In this document: in pieces, positions 10,061 to 17,603 of the stretch
How positions within the stretch are numbered: the stretch's first letter is position 1
Layout of the letters: every line of letters begins with the position of its first letter
NCBI RefSeq assembly: GCF_000716715.1
Contig: NZ_JNYJ01000034.1
Coordinates: 25,845 to 89,844 of the forward strand
DNA: 64,000 nt
Reading direction: 5' to 3'
DNA from: Dactylosporangium aurantiacum
GTDB lineage: Bacteria > Actinomycetota > Actinomycetes > Mycobacteriales > Micromonosporaceae
Made by a program: the position numbers and the translations under genes
The notes under the pieces: model-generated
The model's input: the letters and a program-made list of their open reading frames with translations, nothing else
Database searches by the model: none
What the model was told of the DNA's origin: nothing

Positions 10061-10962
10061 GCCAGGGCGTCGACGATGCGTTTCGTGGCGCCCGCGAGGC
10101 CCCAGCGTTCGGCGAGGGCGAGCAGCGCGTCCGGGTCGGCGGGCGACGTCGGCAGCTTCGTGTCCAGGTCGCCGAGCGGGATGGTGCGGGCCACCGCGAC
10201 CACGTCGCGGGCGGCGGTCAGGTACTCGCGGCCGGCGGCGATCTTCGTGCGCAGGCCGGGGGCGAAGCCTGACGCGGGGTCGTCGAGGGCGGCGAGGATG
10301 CCGTCGAGGTTGCCGTACCGCTCGACGAGCCGCGCGGCGGTCTTCTCCCCGACGCCGGCGACGCCGGGCAGCCCGTCGGACGGGTCGCCGCGCAGCGCCG
10401 CGAGGTCGGCGTAGCCGGCGGCGGGCACCCCGTACTTGGCGCGCAGCGCGGCGTCGTCCAGCACCTCGAGCTTGGCGACGCCGCGGCCGCAGTACAGCAC
10501 GGTGACGGCACGGTCGTCGTCGATGAGCTGGAACAGGTCGCGGTCGCCGGTGGCCACCTCGACCGGGCCCGGCTCGCGCGTGGCGAGGGTGCCGATGACG
10601 TCGTCTGCCTCGTAGTCGGGCGCGCCGACGGCGGTGATGCCGAGCGCGGCGAGGAACTCCAGGATGATCGGGACCTGGACGGACAGGGCGTCGGGCACCT
10701 CCTCGCCGCCGGCGGGGGTGAGCCGGTGCGCCTTGTACGACGGCAGCAGCGCCACCCGCCACGCGGGGCGCCAGCTCTCGTCGAGGGCGCACACGAGGCG
10801 GTCCGGCCGGCGGCCCCGGACCAGGGTCGACAGCATGTCGAGGAAGCCGCGCACCGCGTTGACGGGGGTGCCGTCGGGGGCGAGGGCCGCCTTCTCGGGC
10901 ACGCCGAAGAAGGCGCGGAAGTAGAGGCTGGCGGAGTCGACGAGCAGCAGGGGACGGGCCAC
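10051..10962 (-). CDS. 5'-3' exonuclease (PolA N-domain/FEN-like)
   Basis: A 303-residue stand-alone nuclease related to the 5'-nuclease domain of DNA polymerase I. The N-terminus LLLVDSASLYFRAFFG carries the first metal-binding Asp, the YEADDVIGTLA segment and ATGDRDLFQL carry the acidic cluster, and the helix-hairpin-helix DGLPGVAGVGEKTAARL near residue 195 binds DNA. It probably removes 5' flaps or RNA primers in repair and replication, acting on DNA in the cytoplasm. GTG at 10962 is used; the nearby ATG is out of frame. The gene ends in a triple in-frame stop repeat. In M. tuberculosis a homologue lies near helY and an M24 peptidase, similar to the arrangement here. It converges with glgP. 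Confidence 0.92.
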   Translation of the reverse strand: MARPLLLVDSASLYFRAFFGVPEKAALAPDGTPVNAVRGFLDMLSTLVRGRRPDRLVCALDESWRPAWRVALLPSYKAHRLTPAGGEEVPDALSVQVPIILEFLAALGITAVGAPDYEADDVIGTLATREPGPVEVATGDRDLFQLIDDDRAVTVLYCGRGVAKLEVLDDAALRAKYGVPAAGYADLAALRGDPSDGLPGVAGVGEKTAARLVERYGNLDGILAALDDPASGFAPGLRTKIAAGREYLTAARDVVAVARTIPLGDLDTKLPTSPADPDALLALAERWGLAGATKRIVDALAAA

Positions 10963-11019
10963 CCGGCCAGCCTGCCATGAACCGGGCCGGGAGCGAAGCG
11001 ACGCCCCGGGACCGCCGCC

Positions 11020-11967
11020 CTACCGCAGCACGTGCACGCGGGTCGTGGTGCCGGTCTGGCTGGTGTGCCGCTGCACCAGGTCGGCGAGGTAGTGCACCAT
11101 GACGAGCCCGCGGCCGCCGCCGTCGGGGGCGCGCAGCCGGCCGGCCATCACGTCGGTGACGTGGCCGAAGTCGCGGACCTCGCAGACCACCCGCACGTCG
11201 TCGTGCCAGGTGCGCAGGGTGCCGGAGCCGCCGGCGTGCATGACGCTGTTGGTGGCCAGCTCGTTGACCGCGCTCTGCAGGTCGCTGATGCGGTCCGGCG
11301 GCAGGTCCGCCTCGAGGCCGACCTCGGCGACCGCCCGGCGGACCTTGACCAGGTCGTCGACCTCGAAGCGCAGCGTGGAGGCGCCGAGCGGCGGCTCGGA
11401 CAGCGGCAGGTTGTAGGCGTCGGTGATGCCGTAGGGGTCGTAGCCGTCGCTGGGGAACCGGGCGCCCTGCTCGATCATCACCGGGTGGGTCGCGTAGGAG
11501 TCCTTGACCATGTGCGGGTGCAGGCGGTCGGTGTCGTACGGGCACAGGATCGACGCCGCGCGCCCCGCGAACGCCACGTTGATCATCGCCTCGTGCTGGA
11601 CGCAGGCGGGGTACTCCTCGTCGGAGCGCTCACGCCAGATCGGCTCGCCGACCACGCGGACCCGGTGGCCGGGGTGCTCGTCCATGAACCTGGACAGCAG
11701 CCACGGGATGATCCGACCCGGGTTGCGGCCGGCCTCCGTGATGTCGTGGAACGTGACGGTCTCGGCGAACGCGCCGAGGCGCTCGCGGATCAGCCGCATG
11801 TTGGCCGGCGGCACGGCGACCGCGACGGGCTCGCCGATCCAGATGCCGGCGTAGATGAACTTCATCGTGCCGTCGAGGTAGCTCGCCTGGTCGTGGTACA
11901 GCAACGCCTCATGGACGAACGGCTCGGTGAACCGGTCGCCGGGCGCGTGCGCGCTGCGGTGACTCAT
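11020..11967 (-). CDS. MEDS-domain sensor with RsbW-type ATPase (anti-sigma/kinase)
   Basis: A 315-residue two-domain regulator. Residues 15-165 resemble the MEDS (DcmR-like) sensory domain (FVHEALLYHDQASYLDG, then RLIRERLG). Residues 210-315 are a GHKL ATPase of the RsbW/HATPase_c_2 type: the N box is SAVNELATNSVMHAGG, and the G boxes include EVRDFGHV and GGGRGLVMVHYLAD. Actinomycete proteins with this order are usually annotated as anti-sigma factor or RsbA-family regulators that phosphorylate an anti-anti-sigma partner. No sigma factor or STAS-domain partner is adjacent, so the target is unknown. Start ATG at 11967; the divergent M24 peptidase gene begins 163 bp away. Confidence 0.82.
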   Translation of the reverse strand: MSHRSAHAPGDRFTEPFVHEALLYHDQASYLDGTMKFIYAGIWIGEPVAVAVPPANMRLIRERLGAFAETVTFHDITEAGRNPGRIIPWLLSRFMDEHPGHRVRVVGEPIWRERSDEEYPACVQHEAMINVAFAGRAASILCPYDTDRLHPHMVKDSYATHPVMIEQGARFPSDGYDPYGITDAYNLPLSEPPLGASTLRFEVDDLVKVRRAVAEVGLEADLPPDRISDLQSAVNELATNSVMHAGGSGTLRTWHDDVRVVCEVRDFGHVTDVMAGRLRAPDGGGRGLVMVHYLADLVQRHTSQTGTTTRVHVLR

Positions 11968-12129
11968 GAGATGCGCTGCTCATCCCGATTCGGCTACAGC
12001 TCGGGTCCTGGCCTCGTACCCGCGCGTCGATTGCAGACTACGCCCAAGGCGTGCGCGTCTGCAGCCGTCCGTCGGTATCGACCATCGCGCGGTCGACCCG
12101 GGACCCAAACGAACGTTAAGCTTGCCTGC

Positions 12130-13224
12130 GTGTCCCAGAAGGAACAGCGACTCCGTGCCGCGCAGCTCGCCGCCACCGCGGCCGGGCTCGACGCGCTGCT
12201 CATCCCGCCCAGTGCCGACCTGCAGTATCTCACGGGCTACGACGCGCACGCCCTGGAGCGGCTCACCCTGCTCGTGCTGCCCGCCGACGGTGAGCCGACC
12301 CTGATCGTGCCCCGCCTGGAGCGGCCCGCGGCCGAGGCCGCCGACCCCCGCGGCGTGCGCATCGTCGACCACGTCGACGGCAGCGACCCCTACGAGCTGG
12401 TCACCGCCGCGCTCGGCGGGAAGCCCGAGGCCGTCGGCCTGGGCAACCGGATGTGGGCCGAGCAGGTGCTCGCCCTGCGCGCCGCGCTGCCCGGCGCCGA
12501 GCAGCGCCTCGCCGGCGCCGTGCTGGCCGCGCTGCGGCTGCGCAAGTCACCCGACGAGGTGGCGGCGCTGCGCCGCGCCGGGCAGGCCATCGACGCCGTG
12601 CACGCGCAGATGGGCCAGTGGCTGCGCGCCGGGCGCACCGAGAACGAGGTCGCCGCCGACATCGCGGCCGCGATCCGCGCCGCCGGCCACGCCACCGTCG
12701 AGTTCACCATCGTCGCCGCCGGGCCCAACGGCGCCAGCCCCCACCACGGCACCTCGGACCGGGTCATCGCCGCCGGCGAGCCGGTCGTGGTCGACATCGG
12801 CGGCCGCATGCCCGACGGGTACTGCTCCGACGCCACCCGCACCTACTGCGTGGGCGAGCCGCCCGCCGAGTTCGCCGACTACTACCAGGTGCTGCTGGAG
12901 GCGCAGCGCGCCGCCGTCGCCGCCGTGCGCCCGGGCGTCACCGCCGCGTCCGTCGACGCCGCCGCCCGCGACCTGATCGCCGCCGCCGGCTACGGCGACG
13001 CGTTCCTGCACCGCACCGGGCACGGCATCGGCCTGGACGGGCACGAGGAGCCGTACATCGTCGCCGGCAACGACACGCCGCTGGAGCCCGGCATGGCGTT
13101 CTCCATCGAACCCGGCATCTACCTCGCCGGCCGGCACGGCGCCCGCATCGAGGACATCGTCGTGTGCACCGCCGACGGCGCCGACCGGCTCAACACCCTG
13201 CCGACCGAGCTGGTGATCCTGTGA
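12130..13224 (+). CDS. M24 family Xaa-Pro dipeptidase
   Basis: A 364-residue metallopeptidase of the creatinase/aminopeptidase P fold, expected to cleave X-Pro dipeptides in the cytoplasm. The N-terminal domain (1-120) is the creatinase N lobe. The catalytic lobe has the five metal ligands in order: VVDIGG and SDATRTY (two Asp), HRTGHGIG (His), FSIEPGIY (Glu) and ARIEDIVV (Glu). GTG at 12130 lies 7 nt after TAAGCT (12117-12122) with no ribosome site, a leaderless start. Its TGA overlaps the GTG of the acyl-CoA dehydrogenase by 4 bp (GTGA), so the two are translationally coupled. It resembles M. tuberculosis PepE in family and neighbourhood. Confidence 0.92.
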   Translation: MSQKEQRLRAAQLAATAAGLDALLIPPSADLQYLTGYDAHALERLTLLVLPADGEPTLIVPRLERPAAEAADPRGVRIVDHVDGSDPYELVTAALGGKPEAVGLGNRMWAEQVLALRAALPGAEQRLAGAVLAALRLRKSPDEVAALRRAGQAIDAVHAQMGQWLRAGRTENEVAADIAAAIRAAGHATVEFTIVAAGPNGASPHHGTSDRVIAAGEPVVVDIGGRMPDGYCSDATRTYCVGEPPAEFADYYQVLLEAQRAAVAAVRPGVTAASVDAAARDLIAAAGYGDAFLHRTGHGIGLDGHEEPYIVAGNDTPLEPGMAFSIEPGIYLAGRHGARIEDIVVCTADGADRLNTLPTELVIL

Positions 13225-14348
13225 GCGTCGTTGAGCGGGTCTTGCCGACAGAAGAGGCCGCCGATCTCATCGGCCTGGTCCGCGAGATCGCCGACGGCGA
13301 GCTCGCCCCGCGCGTGGACGAGTTCGAGGCCCGCGCCCAGTTCCCCCGCGAGCTGTTCCGCCTGCTCGGCCGGGCGGGACTGCTCGGGCTGCCGTTCGAC
13401 ACCGAGTACGGTGGCGGCGGCCAGCCCTACGAGGTGTACCTGCAGGTGCTCGAGGAGCTCGCGACCCGCTGGCTCGCCGTCGCCGAGGGCGTCTCCGTGC
13501 ACAGCCTCGCCTGCTACCCGACCGCCGCGTTCGGCACCGAGACGCAGCGCAAACGGCACCTGCCCGACATGCTCGGCGGTGAGCTGCTCGGCGCGTACTG
13601 CCTGTCCGAGCCGCACAGCGGATCCGACGCCGCCGCGCTCAAGACGAAAGCCGAGCCCGACGCCGACGGGTACACGATCAACGGCACCAAGGCCTGGATC
13701 ACCCACGCCGGCAAGGCCGACTTCTACAACGTCTTCTGCCGCACCCCCGAAGGCATCTCGTGCCTGCTGCTGGACGCCGGCACCCCGGGCCTGCTGCCGC
13801 AGGCGCCGGAGAAGACCATGGGGCTGCGCTCCTCCACCGTCGCGCAGATCGTCCTGGACGGCGCGCACGTGCCCGCGGACCGGCTCCTCGGCGAGCCCGG
13901 CGGCGGCTTCCGCATCGCGATGAGCGCCCTGGACGGCGGCCGCCTCGGCATCGCCGCCTGCGCCGTCGGCCTGGCCCAGGCCGCGCTCGACTACGCCGTC
14001 ACGTACGCGAAGGACCGCGAGCAGTTCGGCCGGCCGATCATGGAGTTCCAGGGCGTCGGGTTCATGCTCGCCGACATGGCCACCCAGATCGCCGCCGCCC
14101 GGGCCCTGTACCTGGCCGCCGCCCGGCTGCGCGACGCCGGCCGCCCGCACAGCGCCGAGGCCGCCAAGGCGAAGCTGTTCTGCACCGACACCGCGATGCG
14201 CGTCACCACCGACGCCGTGCAGGTCCTCGGCGGCGCCGGTTACGTCGCCGACCATCCCGTCGAGCGGTACATGCGCGAGGCCAAGGTGCTGCAGATCTTC
14301 GAGGGCACCAACCAGATCCAACGCCTCGTGATCGCGCGGTCGCTCTGA
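13221..14348 (+). CDS. Acyl-CoA dehydrogenase
   Basis: A 375-residue FAD enzyme that introduces the alpha-beta double bond into an acyl-CoA thioester. Signature 1 is GAYCLSEPHSGSDAAALKT near residue 125, the FAD-contacting region is DREQFGRPIMEFQ near residue 270, and signature 2 with the candidate catalytic Glu is QIFEGTNQIQRLVIAR at the C-terminus. Length is normal for short- or branched-chain members; substrate chain length cannot be read from the sequence. The GTG overlaps the stop of the M24 peptidase gene by four bases, which fixes the start and shows coupling. The pairing with a dipeptidase suggests a catabolic unit, but this is inference. Confidence 0.93.
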   Translation: MSVVERVLPTEEAADLIGLVREIADGELAPRVDEFEARAQFPRELFRLLGRAGLLGLPFDTEYGGGGQPYEVYLQVLEELATRWLAVAEGVSVHSLACYPTAAFGTETQRKRHLPDMLGGELLGAYCLSEPHSGSDAAALKTKAEPDADGYTINGTKAWITHAGKADFYNVFCRTPEGISCLLLDAGTPGLLPQAPEKTMGLRSSTVAQIVLDGAHVPADRLLGEPGGGFRIAMSALDGGRLGIAACAVGLAQAALDYAVTYAKDREQFGRPIMEFQGVGFMLADMATQIAAARALYLAAARLRDAGRPHSAEAAKAKLFCTDTAMRVTTDAVQVLGGAGYVADHPVERYMREAKVLQIFEGTNQIQRLVIARSL

Positions 14349-14394
14349 GAACCGTGCCTGCGTCACGATCACCCCACAGGTTAGGGTTCGTGCC

Positions 14395-14835
14395 GTGGAA
14401 GAGACCGATCGCGCGATCGTCGCGGCACTGGCCGTGGACGGCCGCCTGTCCTACACCGACCTCGCCGAGCGGGTCGGGCTGTCGGTGTCGGCGGTGCACC
14501 AGCGGGTGCGCCGCCTCGAGCAGCGCGGCGTCATCAACGGCTACGCCGCGCGGCTCGACCACGACGCGATCGGCCTGCCGCTGACGGCGTTCGTGGCGAT
14601 CCGCCCGCTCGACCCGTCGCAGCCCGACGACGCGCCCGACCGGCTGGCGAAGCTGCCGCAGATCGAGTCGTGCTACTCCGTCGCGGGCGAGGACTTCTAC
14701 CTGCTGATGGTGCGGGTCGAGAGCCCGCTCGCGCTGGAGCGGCTGCTGCAGGAGATCCGGTCCGCGGCCAACGTCACCACGCGCACGACCGTGGTGCTGT
14801 CGACGCCGTACGAGCACCGTCCGCCGAAGATCTAA
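14395..14835 (+). CDS. Lrp/AsnC family transcriptional regulator
   Basis: A 146-residue DNA-binding regulator. The N-terminal winged helix-turn-helix (residues 1-60; DRAIVAALAVDGRLSYTDLA, then VGLSVSAVHQRVRRLEQRG) is followed by the RAM/AsnC ligand-binding domain (about 65-140). Such proteins form octamers and respond to amino acids. GTG at 14395 lies 7 nt after TAGGGT (14382-14387), giving a leaderless start. It follows the acyl-CoA dehydrogenase by 46 bp in the same direction and might sense an amino acid linked to those enzymes. Its TAA stop overlaps the stop of the convergent HAD gene. Confidence 0.93.
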   Translation: MEETDRAIVAALAVDGRLSYTDLAERVGLSVSAVHQRVRRLEQRGVINGYAARLDHDAIGLPLTAFVAIRPLDPSQPDDAPDRLAKLPQIESCYSVAGEDFYLLMVRVESPLALERLLQEIRSAANVTTRTTVVLSTPYEHRPPKI

Positions 14836-15527
14836 CCCCGGCCGCGGGCGCGGGCGATCGCCGCGCCGACGCCCGCGGTGTCCGACAGATCGTGCAGCAC
14901 CGCGTGCGCACCGGCGGCGCGCAGCTCGTCCGCGCCGTAGCGGCCCGTCGCCACCGCCACCACCCCGGCACCGGTGAGCAGCGCCGCCTCCACGTCCAGC
15001 GGGGTGTCACCCACCAGCACCGTGCGCCTGCCGTCGAAGTCGCGCTCGTACCGTCGCCGCGCCGCCGACCGGGCGATGCCGACGAGGTTCGCGCGCACGG
15101 CGTGGCTCCAGCCGTACGCGCCCGCGTCCAGGTCCAGGTGGTCGATCAGGCCGAACGGGCCGAGCTTCACCTCGGCGATCCGCCGCAGGTTGCCGGTCAG
15201 CACCGACTGCACCCCGGCCATGGTGCGCAACGCGTCCAGGGCGCCCGGCAGCGCCCGCCCGCGCACCGGCAGCAGGTGCGCCAGCTCCTCGAACGCCGTC
15301 TCCGCCGCGACCCGCAGCGCCTCCAGGTCCTCCTCGCCGGCCGGCGCGCCGTTGAGCCGCAGCACGTCGTGCGCGATCGCCCGGTCCGTGCGCCCCGCCA
15401 TCGGCGGCCGGTGCGCGACCGGCCGGCCGAACCGGCGCAGGAACGCCAGCTCGTACGCCTCGCGACCCAGCCCATCGACGTCGACGAGTGTATGGTCAAC
15501 ATCCCAGAGCACCAGAACCTCGTCCAC
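14832..15527 (-). CDS. HAD family hydrolase (phosphoglycolate phosphatase-like)
   Basis: A 231-residue soluble HAD phosphatase. Motif I is LVLWDVDHTLVD at residues 4-15 with both aspartates present, motif II is SVLTGN, and motif IV is LVGDTPLDVEAA. A four-helix cap lies between motifs I and II. GTG at 15527 is selected because TACAGT (15535-15540, minus strand) is 7 nt upstream. The longer upstream frame lies in the divergent histidine phosphatase gene and is not family-like. The gene converges on the Lrp regulator with a 4-bp overlap of stop codons. Substrate unknown; phosphoglycolate or another small phosphoester is typical. Confidence 0.88.
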   Translation of the reverse strand: MDEVLVLWDVDHTLVDVDGLGREAYELAFLRRFGRPVAHRPPMAGRTDRAIAHDVLRLNGAPAGEEDLEALRVAAETAFEELAHLLPVRGRALPGALDALRTMAGVQSVLTGNLRRIAEVKLGPFGLIDHLDLDAGAYGWSHAVRANLVGIARSAARRRYERDFDGRRTVLVGDTPLDVEAALLTGAGVVAVATGRYGADELRAAGAHAVLHDLSDTAGVGAAIARARGRG

Positions 15528-15564
15528 GGGACGCACTGTAGCGAAGCAGGGCAGAATGATGCGG

Positions 15565-16137
15565 ATGGGCGACATCGTGGTGGTGCGGCACGGGCAGACC
15601 GAGTGGAGCGCCGGCGGGCGGCACACGTCGGTGACCGATCTCGACCTCACCCCGGAAGGTGAGGACCGCGCCCGCTCGCTGAGCCGCGCGTTCGTCACGG
15701 CGGCGTTCGTGGCCGTCGTCAGCAGCCCCCGCCGGCGCGCCCTGCGCACCGCCGAGCTGGCCGGCCTCACCGTCACCGCCGTCGACGCCGACGTCGTCGA
15801 GTGGGACTACGGCGAGTACGAGGGCCGCACCACCGCCGAGATCCGCGCCGAGCGACCCGGCTGGGACCTGTGGAGCGACGGGTGCCCGGGCGGCGAGTCC
15901 CCGCAGCACGTCACCGACCGCCTCGACCGGTTCCTGGCCCGCCTCGCCCCGATGCTCGTGCTCGGCGACGTCGCCGTCGTCAGCCACGGCCACGCCTCCC
16001 GCGCCCTCGCCTCCCGCTGGCTCGGCGAGCCGGTCACCTTCGGTGCGCGGCTCAGCCTCGACACCGCCACCCTGTCGGTCCTCGGCCACGAGCACGACCA
16101 GCCGTCGATCCGCACCTGGAACGCGCCGGTCCACTGA
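15565..16137 (+). CDS. Histidine phosphatase superfamily protein
   Basis: A 190-residue enzyme of the phosphoglycerate mutase-like clan, branch 1. The catalytic motif VVVRHGQTEWS is at residues 5-15 (the His in RHG is phosphorylated), the second Arg is in SSPRRRALRTAEL, the acid/base Glu is in VEWDYGEYEGR, and the second His is in VVSHGHASR near residue 147. It is more likely a broad phosphatase than a glycolytic mutase. Three in-frame ATG codons exist (15556, 15559, 15565). I choose 15565 because CAGAAT is 7 nt upstream and the protein begins at the beta-strand before RHG. It is divergent from the HAD gene. Confidence 0.88.
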   Translation: MGDIVVVRHGQTEWSAGGRHTSVTDLDLTPEGEDRARSLSRAFVTAAFVAVVSSPRRRALRTAELAGLTVTAVDADVVEWDYGEYEGRTTAEIRAERPGWDLWSDGCPGGESPQHVTDRLDRFLARLAPMLVLGDVAVVSHGHASRALASRWLGEPVTFGARLSLDTATLSVLGHEHDQPSIRTWNAPVH

Positions 16138-16173
16138 GCGCAATCGCGCCGCGGAATTCTTCGATTAATAGGG

Positions 16174-16202
16174 TTGTCGTCGTCGCGGCGGCGGCTTATC
16201 GT
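16174..16202 (+). promoter_or_regulatory. Sigma-70-type promoter of the short unit before the tRNA array
   Basis: TTGTCG (16174-16179) and TATCGT (16197-16202) are separated by 17 bp, a good match to the main actinomycete sigma factor promoter. The transcript would start near 16209 and end at the terminator at 16446. Confidence 0.6.
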
Positions 16203-16246
16203 ATTCATCAACACCGGATGAAACACGAAGTGACAGGAGACAGGCC

Positions 16247-16387
16247 ATGAAGCGGCTCCCCTCGAACGCACCGCAGCGGCAGGCGCCGCTCGGCGGCGGG
16301 GAAGCCGTGCTCGAGGGCGGTCTCCGAGGTTATCGCGGATGTCGCCAGGAGCGACTTCTGGAGCACCAGGGCAGGTGGAGCGGCTAG
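16247..16387 (+). CDS. Small 46-residue hypothetical protein
   Basis: A short frame starting with ATG at 16247, with AGGAGACAGG just upstream as a ribosome site and TAG at 16385-16387. The product is basic and Gly/Arg-rich (MKRLPSNAPQRQ, then GGLRGYRGCRQERLLEH) with a single Cys and no transmembrane segment. It sits in a compact unit of its own: a promoter at 16174-16202 and a strong terminator at 16410-16446. It could be a real small protein, a leader peptide, or an accidental frame inside a small RNA. I do not recognise a family. Confidence 0.5.
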   Translation: MKRLPSNAPQRQAPLGGGEAVLEGGLRGYRGCRQERLLEHQGRWSG

Positions 16388-16409
16388 CATCCCGCTGGCA
16401 CGGCACCCC

Positions 16410-16446
16410 ACCGCCCTTCCCGAACCGGGAACCGGGCGGTTTTTCT
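16410..16446 (+). terminator. Rho-independent terminator
   Basis: ACCGCCC and GGGCGGT form the outer stem, TTCCCG and CGGGAA the inner stem around AAC, and the hairpin is followed by TTTTTCTTT. This is the clearest intrinsic terminator in the window. It separates the short unit from the tRNA array. Confidence 0.9.
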
Positions 16447-16469
16447 TTGCCCATTTCCCGCGATGAATG

Positions 16470-16491
16470 CTGTTCTTTGAAAACTCCACAG
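16470..16491 (+). promoter_or_regulatory. rRNA-type boxA antitermination element
   Basis: TGTTCTTTGAAAACT occurs 38 bp before the first tRNA. It matches the boxA element found in ribosomal RNA leaders of Gram-positive bacteria, and the flanking CTGT and ACAG are complementary. Its position just after a terminator and before a long tRNA array suggests NusB/NusE-dependent antitermination of the array. The role is inferred. Confidence 0.55.
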
Positions 16492-16528
16492 TGGATGACG
16501 TACGTCTATATGACGGTGCAATACAAAG

Positions 16529-16602
16529 CGCCCGTGAGGCTGAGGAAGGTAGACCACTGGACTCTCAATCCGGAAGACCGGGTTCAACCCCCGGACGGGC
16601 GA
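16529..16602 (+). tRNA. tRNA-Glu(CTC), atypical
   Basis: The acceptor arms CGCCCGT and ACGGGCG pair fully, the anticodon stem CTGGA/TCCGG encloses the loop CTCTCAA (anticodon CTC at 16564-16566), and the T stem CCGGG/CCCGG encloses TTCAACC. Position 8 is G instead of the near-universal T, and the D stem has a C-A mismatch, so folding or function may be impaired. No 3' CCA is encoded. Confidence 0.65.
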
Positions 16603-16624
16603 CGACTCGTCGTACACCTGTACG

Positions 16625-17419
16625 ATGGGGGCAAAGTCGGACGTGTTCGATGATCGGGAGCGGGTCGCGGCGGCCGTCGCGCAGGCTGGGAGCCGCCGGC
16701 AGGCGTTGCTCTTGCTGGGTCTCACGCCAGGGCGGAGCATGTACGCCCGACTCGCCGAGGCATACGCACGGCACAACCTGGCATTGCCGGCGCCAGTCGT
16801 CTCGTGGGATCCATCCGCTGCGATGAAGCGCTGCGTGGGATGTGGATCGGAGCTTCCGACGGGGGAGTTCGCGATCCGCCGCCGGAGCACGGGGCGCAGG
16901 CAGTCTCGGTGCCGGCCGTGTCAGGCCGAGCTTCGCCGTGACCACTACGAGCGAAACAAGCAGCGCCTTCTGTGGGAGGTCGCCGCCAGGAAGCGCGACG
17001 TCAAGATTCGAAACATGATGAGGATCGTTGCGTACCTGTCGGATCATCCATGCGTCGACTGCGGTGAGGCAGATCCGCTGGTGCTGGAGTTCGACCATGT
17101 CCGAGGTCACAAGACCGAGAACGTGACGGCGTTGGTGCACCTGGCTGACTGGTCACGCATCGCCGCCGAGATCGCGAAGTGTGTCGTTCGATGTGCCAAC
17201 TGCCATCGCCGCAAGACGTTGGCGGGGCTCGGTTATCTGCGTGCGGTAGTCGTCCAACAGGTAGGACACCTGCCTTCCAAGCAGACCGTTGACGGGGTTC
17301 GAGTCCCCGCTACCGCTCCCCTGGAGGGGGTGCCGACAGAGCCGGGGGGACTGTCGGCACCCCGGTCCACCCCGGCGCCGGCGCAGGCGCCCGCACGAAG
17401 CACGTCCACGCGGTTGTAG
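16625..17419 (+). CDS. HNH endonuclease embedded in the tRNA array
   Basis: A 264-residue protein with an N-terminal helical segment (about residues 8-50; SRRQALLLLGL), a zinc-binding cysteine pair region (CVGCGSELPTGEF then CRPCQAELRRDHYERNKQR, about 70-115) and an HNH nuclease core (about 140-200). The core has CVDCGEADPLVLEFDHV and CANCHRRKT, matching the recombination endonuclease VII/HNH style of phage and homing nucleases. The domain is complete before residue 200. The frame then runs through tRNA-Gly(TCC) and stops at the TAG formed by bases 8-10 of tRNA-Gly(GCC), so the last 60 residues are translated tRNA sequence. Codon use looks less GC-rich than in the neighbours. ATG at 16625 is 23 bp after the first tRNA; no good ribosome site is seen. 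Phage tRNA clusters often carry such nucleases. Confidence 0.78.
   Translation: MGAKSDVFDDRERVAAAVAQAGSRRQALLLLGLTPGRSMYARLAEAYARHNLALPAPVVSWDPSAAMKRCVGCGSELPTGEFAIRRRSTGRRQSRCRPCQAELRRDHYERNKQRLLWEVAARKRDVKIRNMMRIVAYLSDHPCVDCGEADPLVLEFDHVRGHKTENVTALVHLADWSRIAAEIAKCVVRCANCHRRKTLAGLGYLRAVVVQQVGHLPSKQTVDGVRVPATAPLEGVPTEPGGLSAPRSTPAPAQAPARSTSTRL
17243..17317 (+). tRNA. tRNA-Gly(TCC)
   Basis: The acceptor stem GCGGTAG/CTACCGC, the D stem GTCC/GGAC and the T stem CGGGG/CCCCG pair perfectly; T8 is present. The anticodon loop CTTCCAA gives TCC. The outermost anticodon-stem pair is C-A and the variable region is slightly long (7 nt). The gene lies inside the reading frame of the HNH nuclease. Confidence 0.85.
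17327..17363. other. 13-bp perfect stem-loop between two tRNA-Gly genes
   Basis: GGGGTGCCGACAG (17327-17339) and CTGTCGGCACCCC (17351-17363) are perfect inverted arms with an 11-nt G-rich loop. There is no T run. It could be a processing signal for the array transcript, a weak terminator, or the original end of the HNH gene's message. Confidence 0.6.
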
Positions 17420-17484
17420 CTCAGTCAGGTCAGAGCGTCGCCTTGCCATGGCGAAGGTCCCGGGTTCGAATCCCGGTTGCCGCT
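17410..17484 (+). tRNA. tRNA-Gly(GCC)
   Basis: D stem GCTC/GAGC, anticodon stem TCGCC/GGCGA with loop TTGCCAT (anticodon GCC) and T stem CCGGG/CCCGG are all perfect. The acceptor stem GCGGTTG/TTGCCGC has one T-T mismatch and two G-T pairs. Bases 8-10 (TAG) act as the stop codon of the HNH frame. Confidence 0.9.
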
Positions 17485-17526
17485 CAGTTCCTCAGGCCGG
17501 GCGGGCCATCACCCCGCCCGGCGCCT

Positions 17527-17599
17527 TGCAGGCTGGTGTAACCCGGCAACACACCCGGCTCTGGACCGGGGTCTGGGGGTTCGAATCCTCCGCCTGCAG
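17527..17599 (+). tRNA. tRNA-Gln(CTG)
   Basis: Acceptor TGCAGGC/GCCTGCA, D stem GTGT/ACAC and anticodon stem CCCGG/CCGGG are perfect. The loop CTCTGGA gives anticodon CTG. The T stem GGGGG/CCTCC has one G-T pair. Discriminator base G. Confidence 0.92.
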
Positions 17600-17603
17600 C
17601 GCA

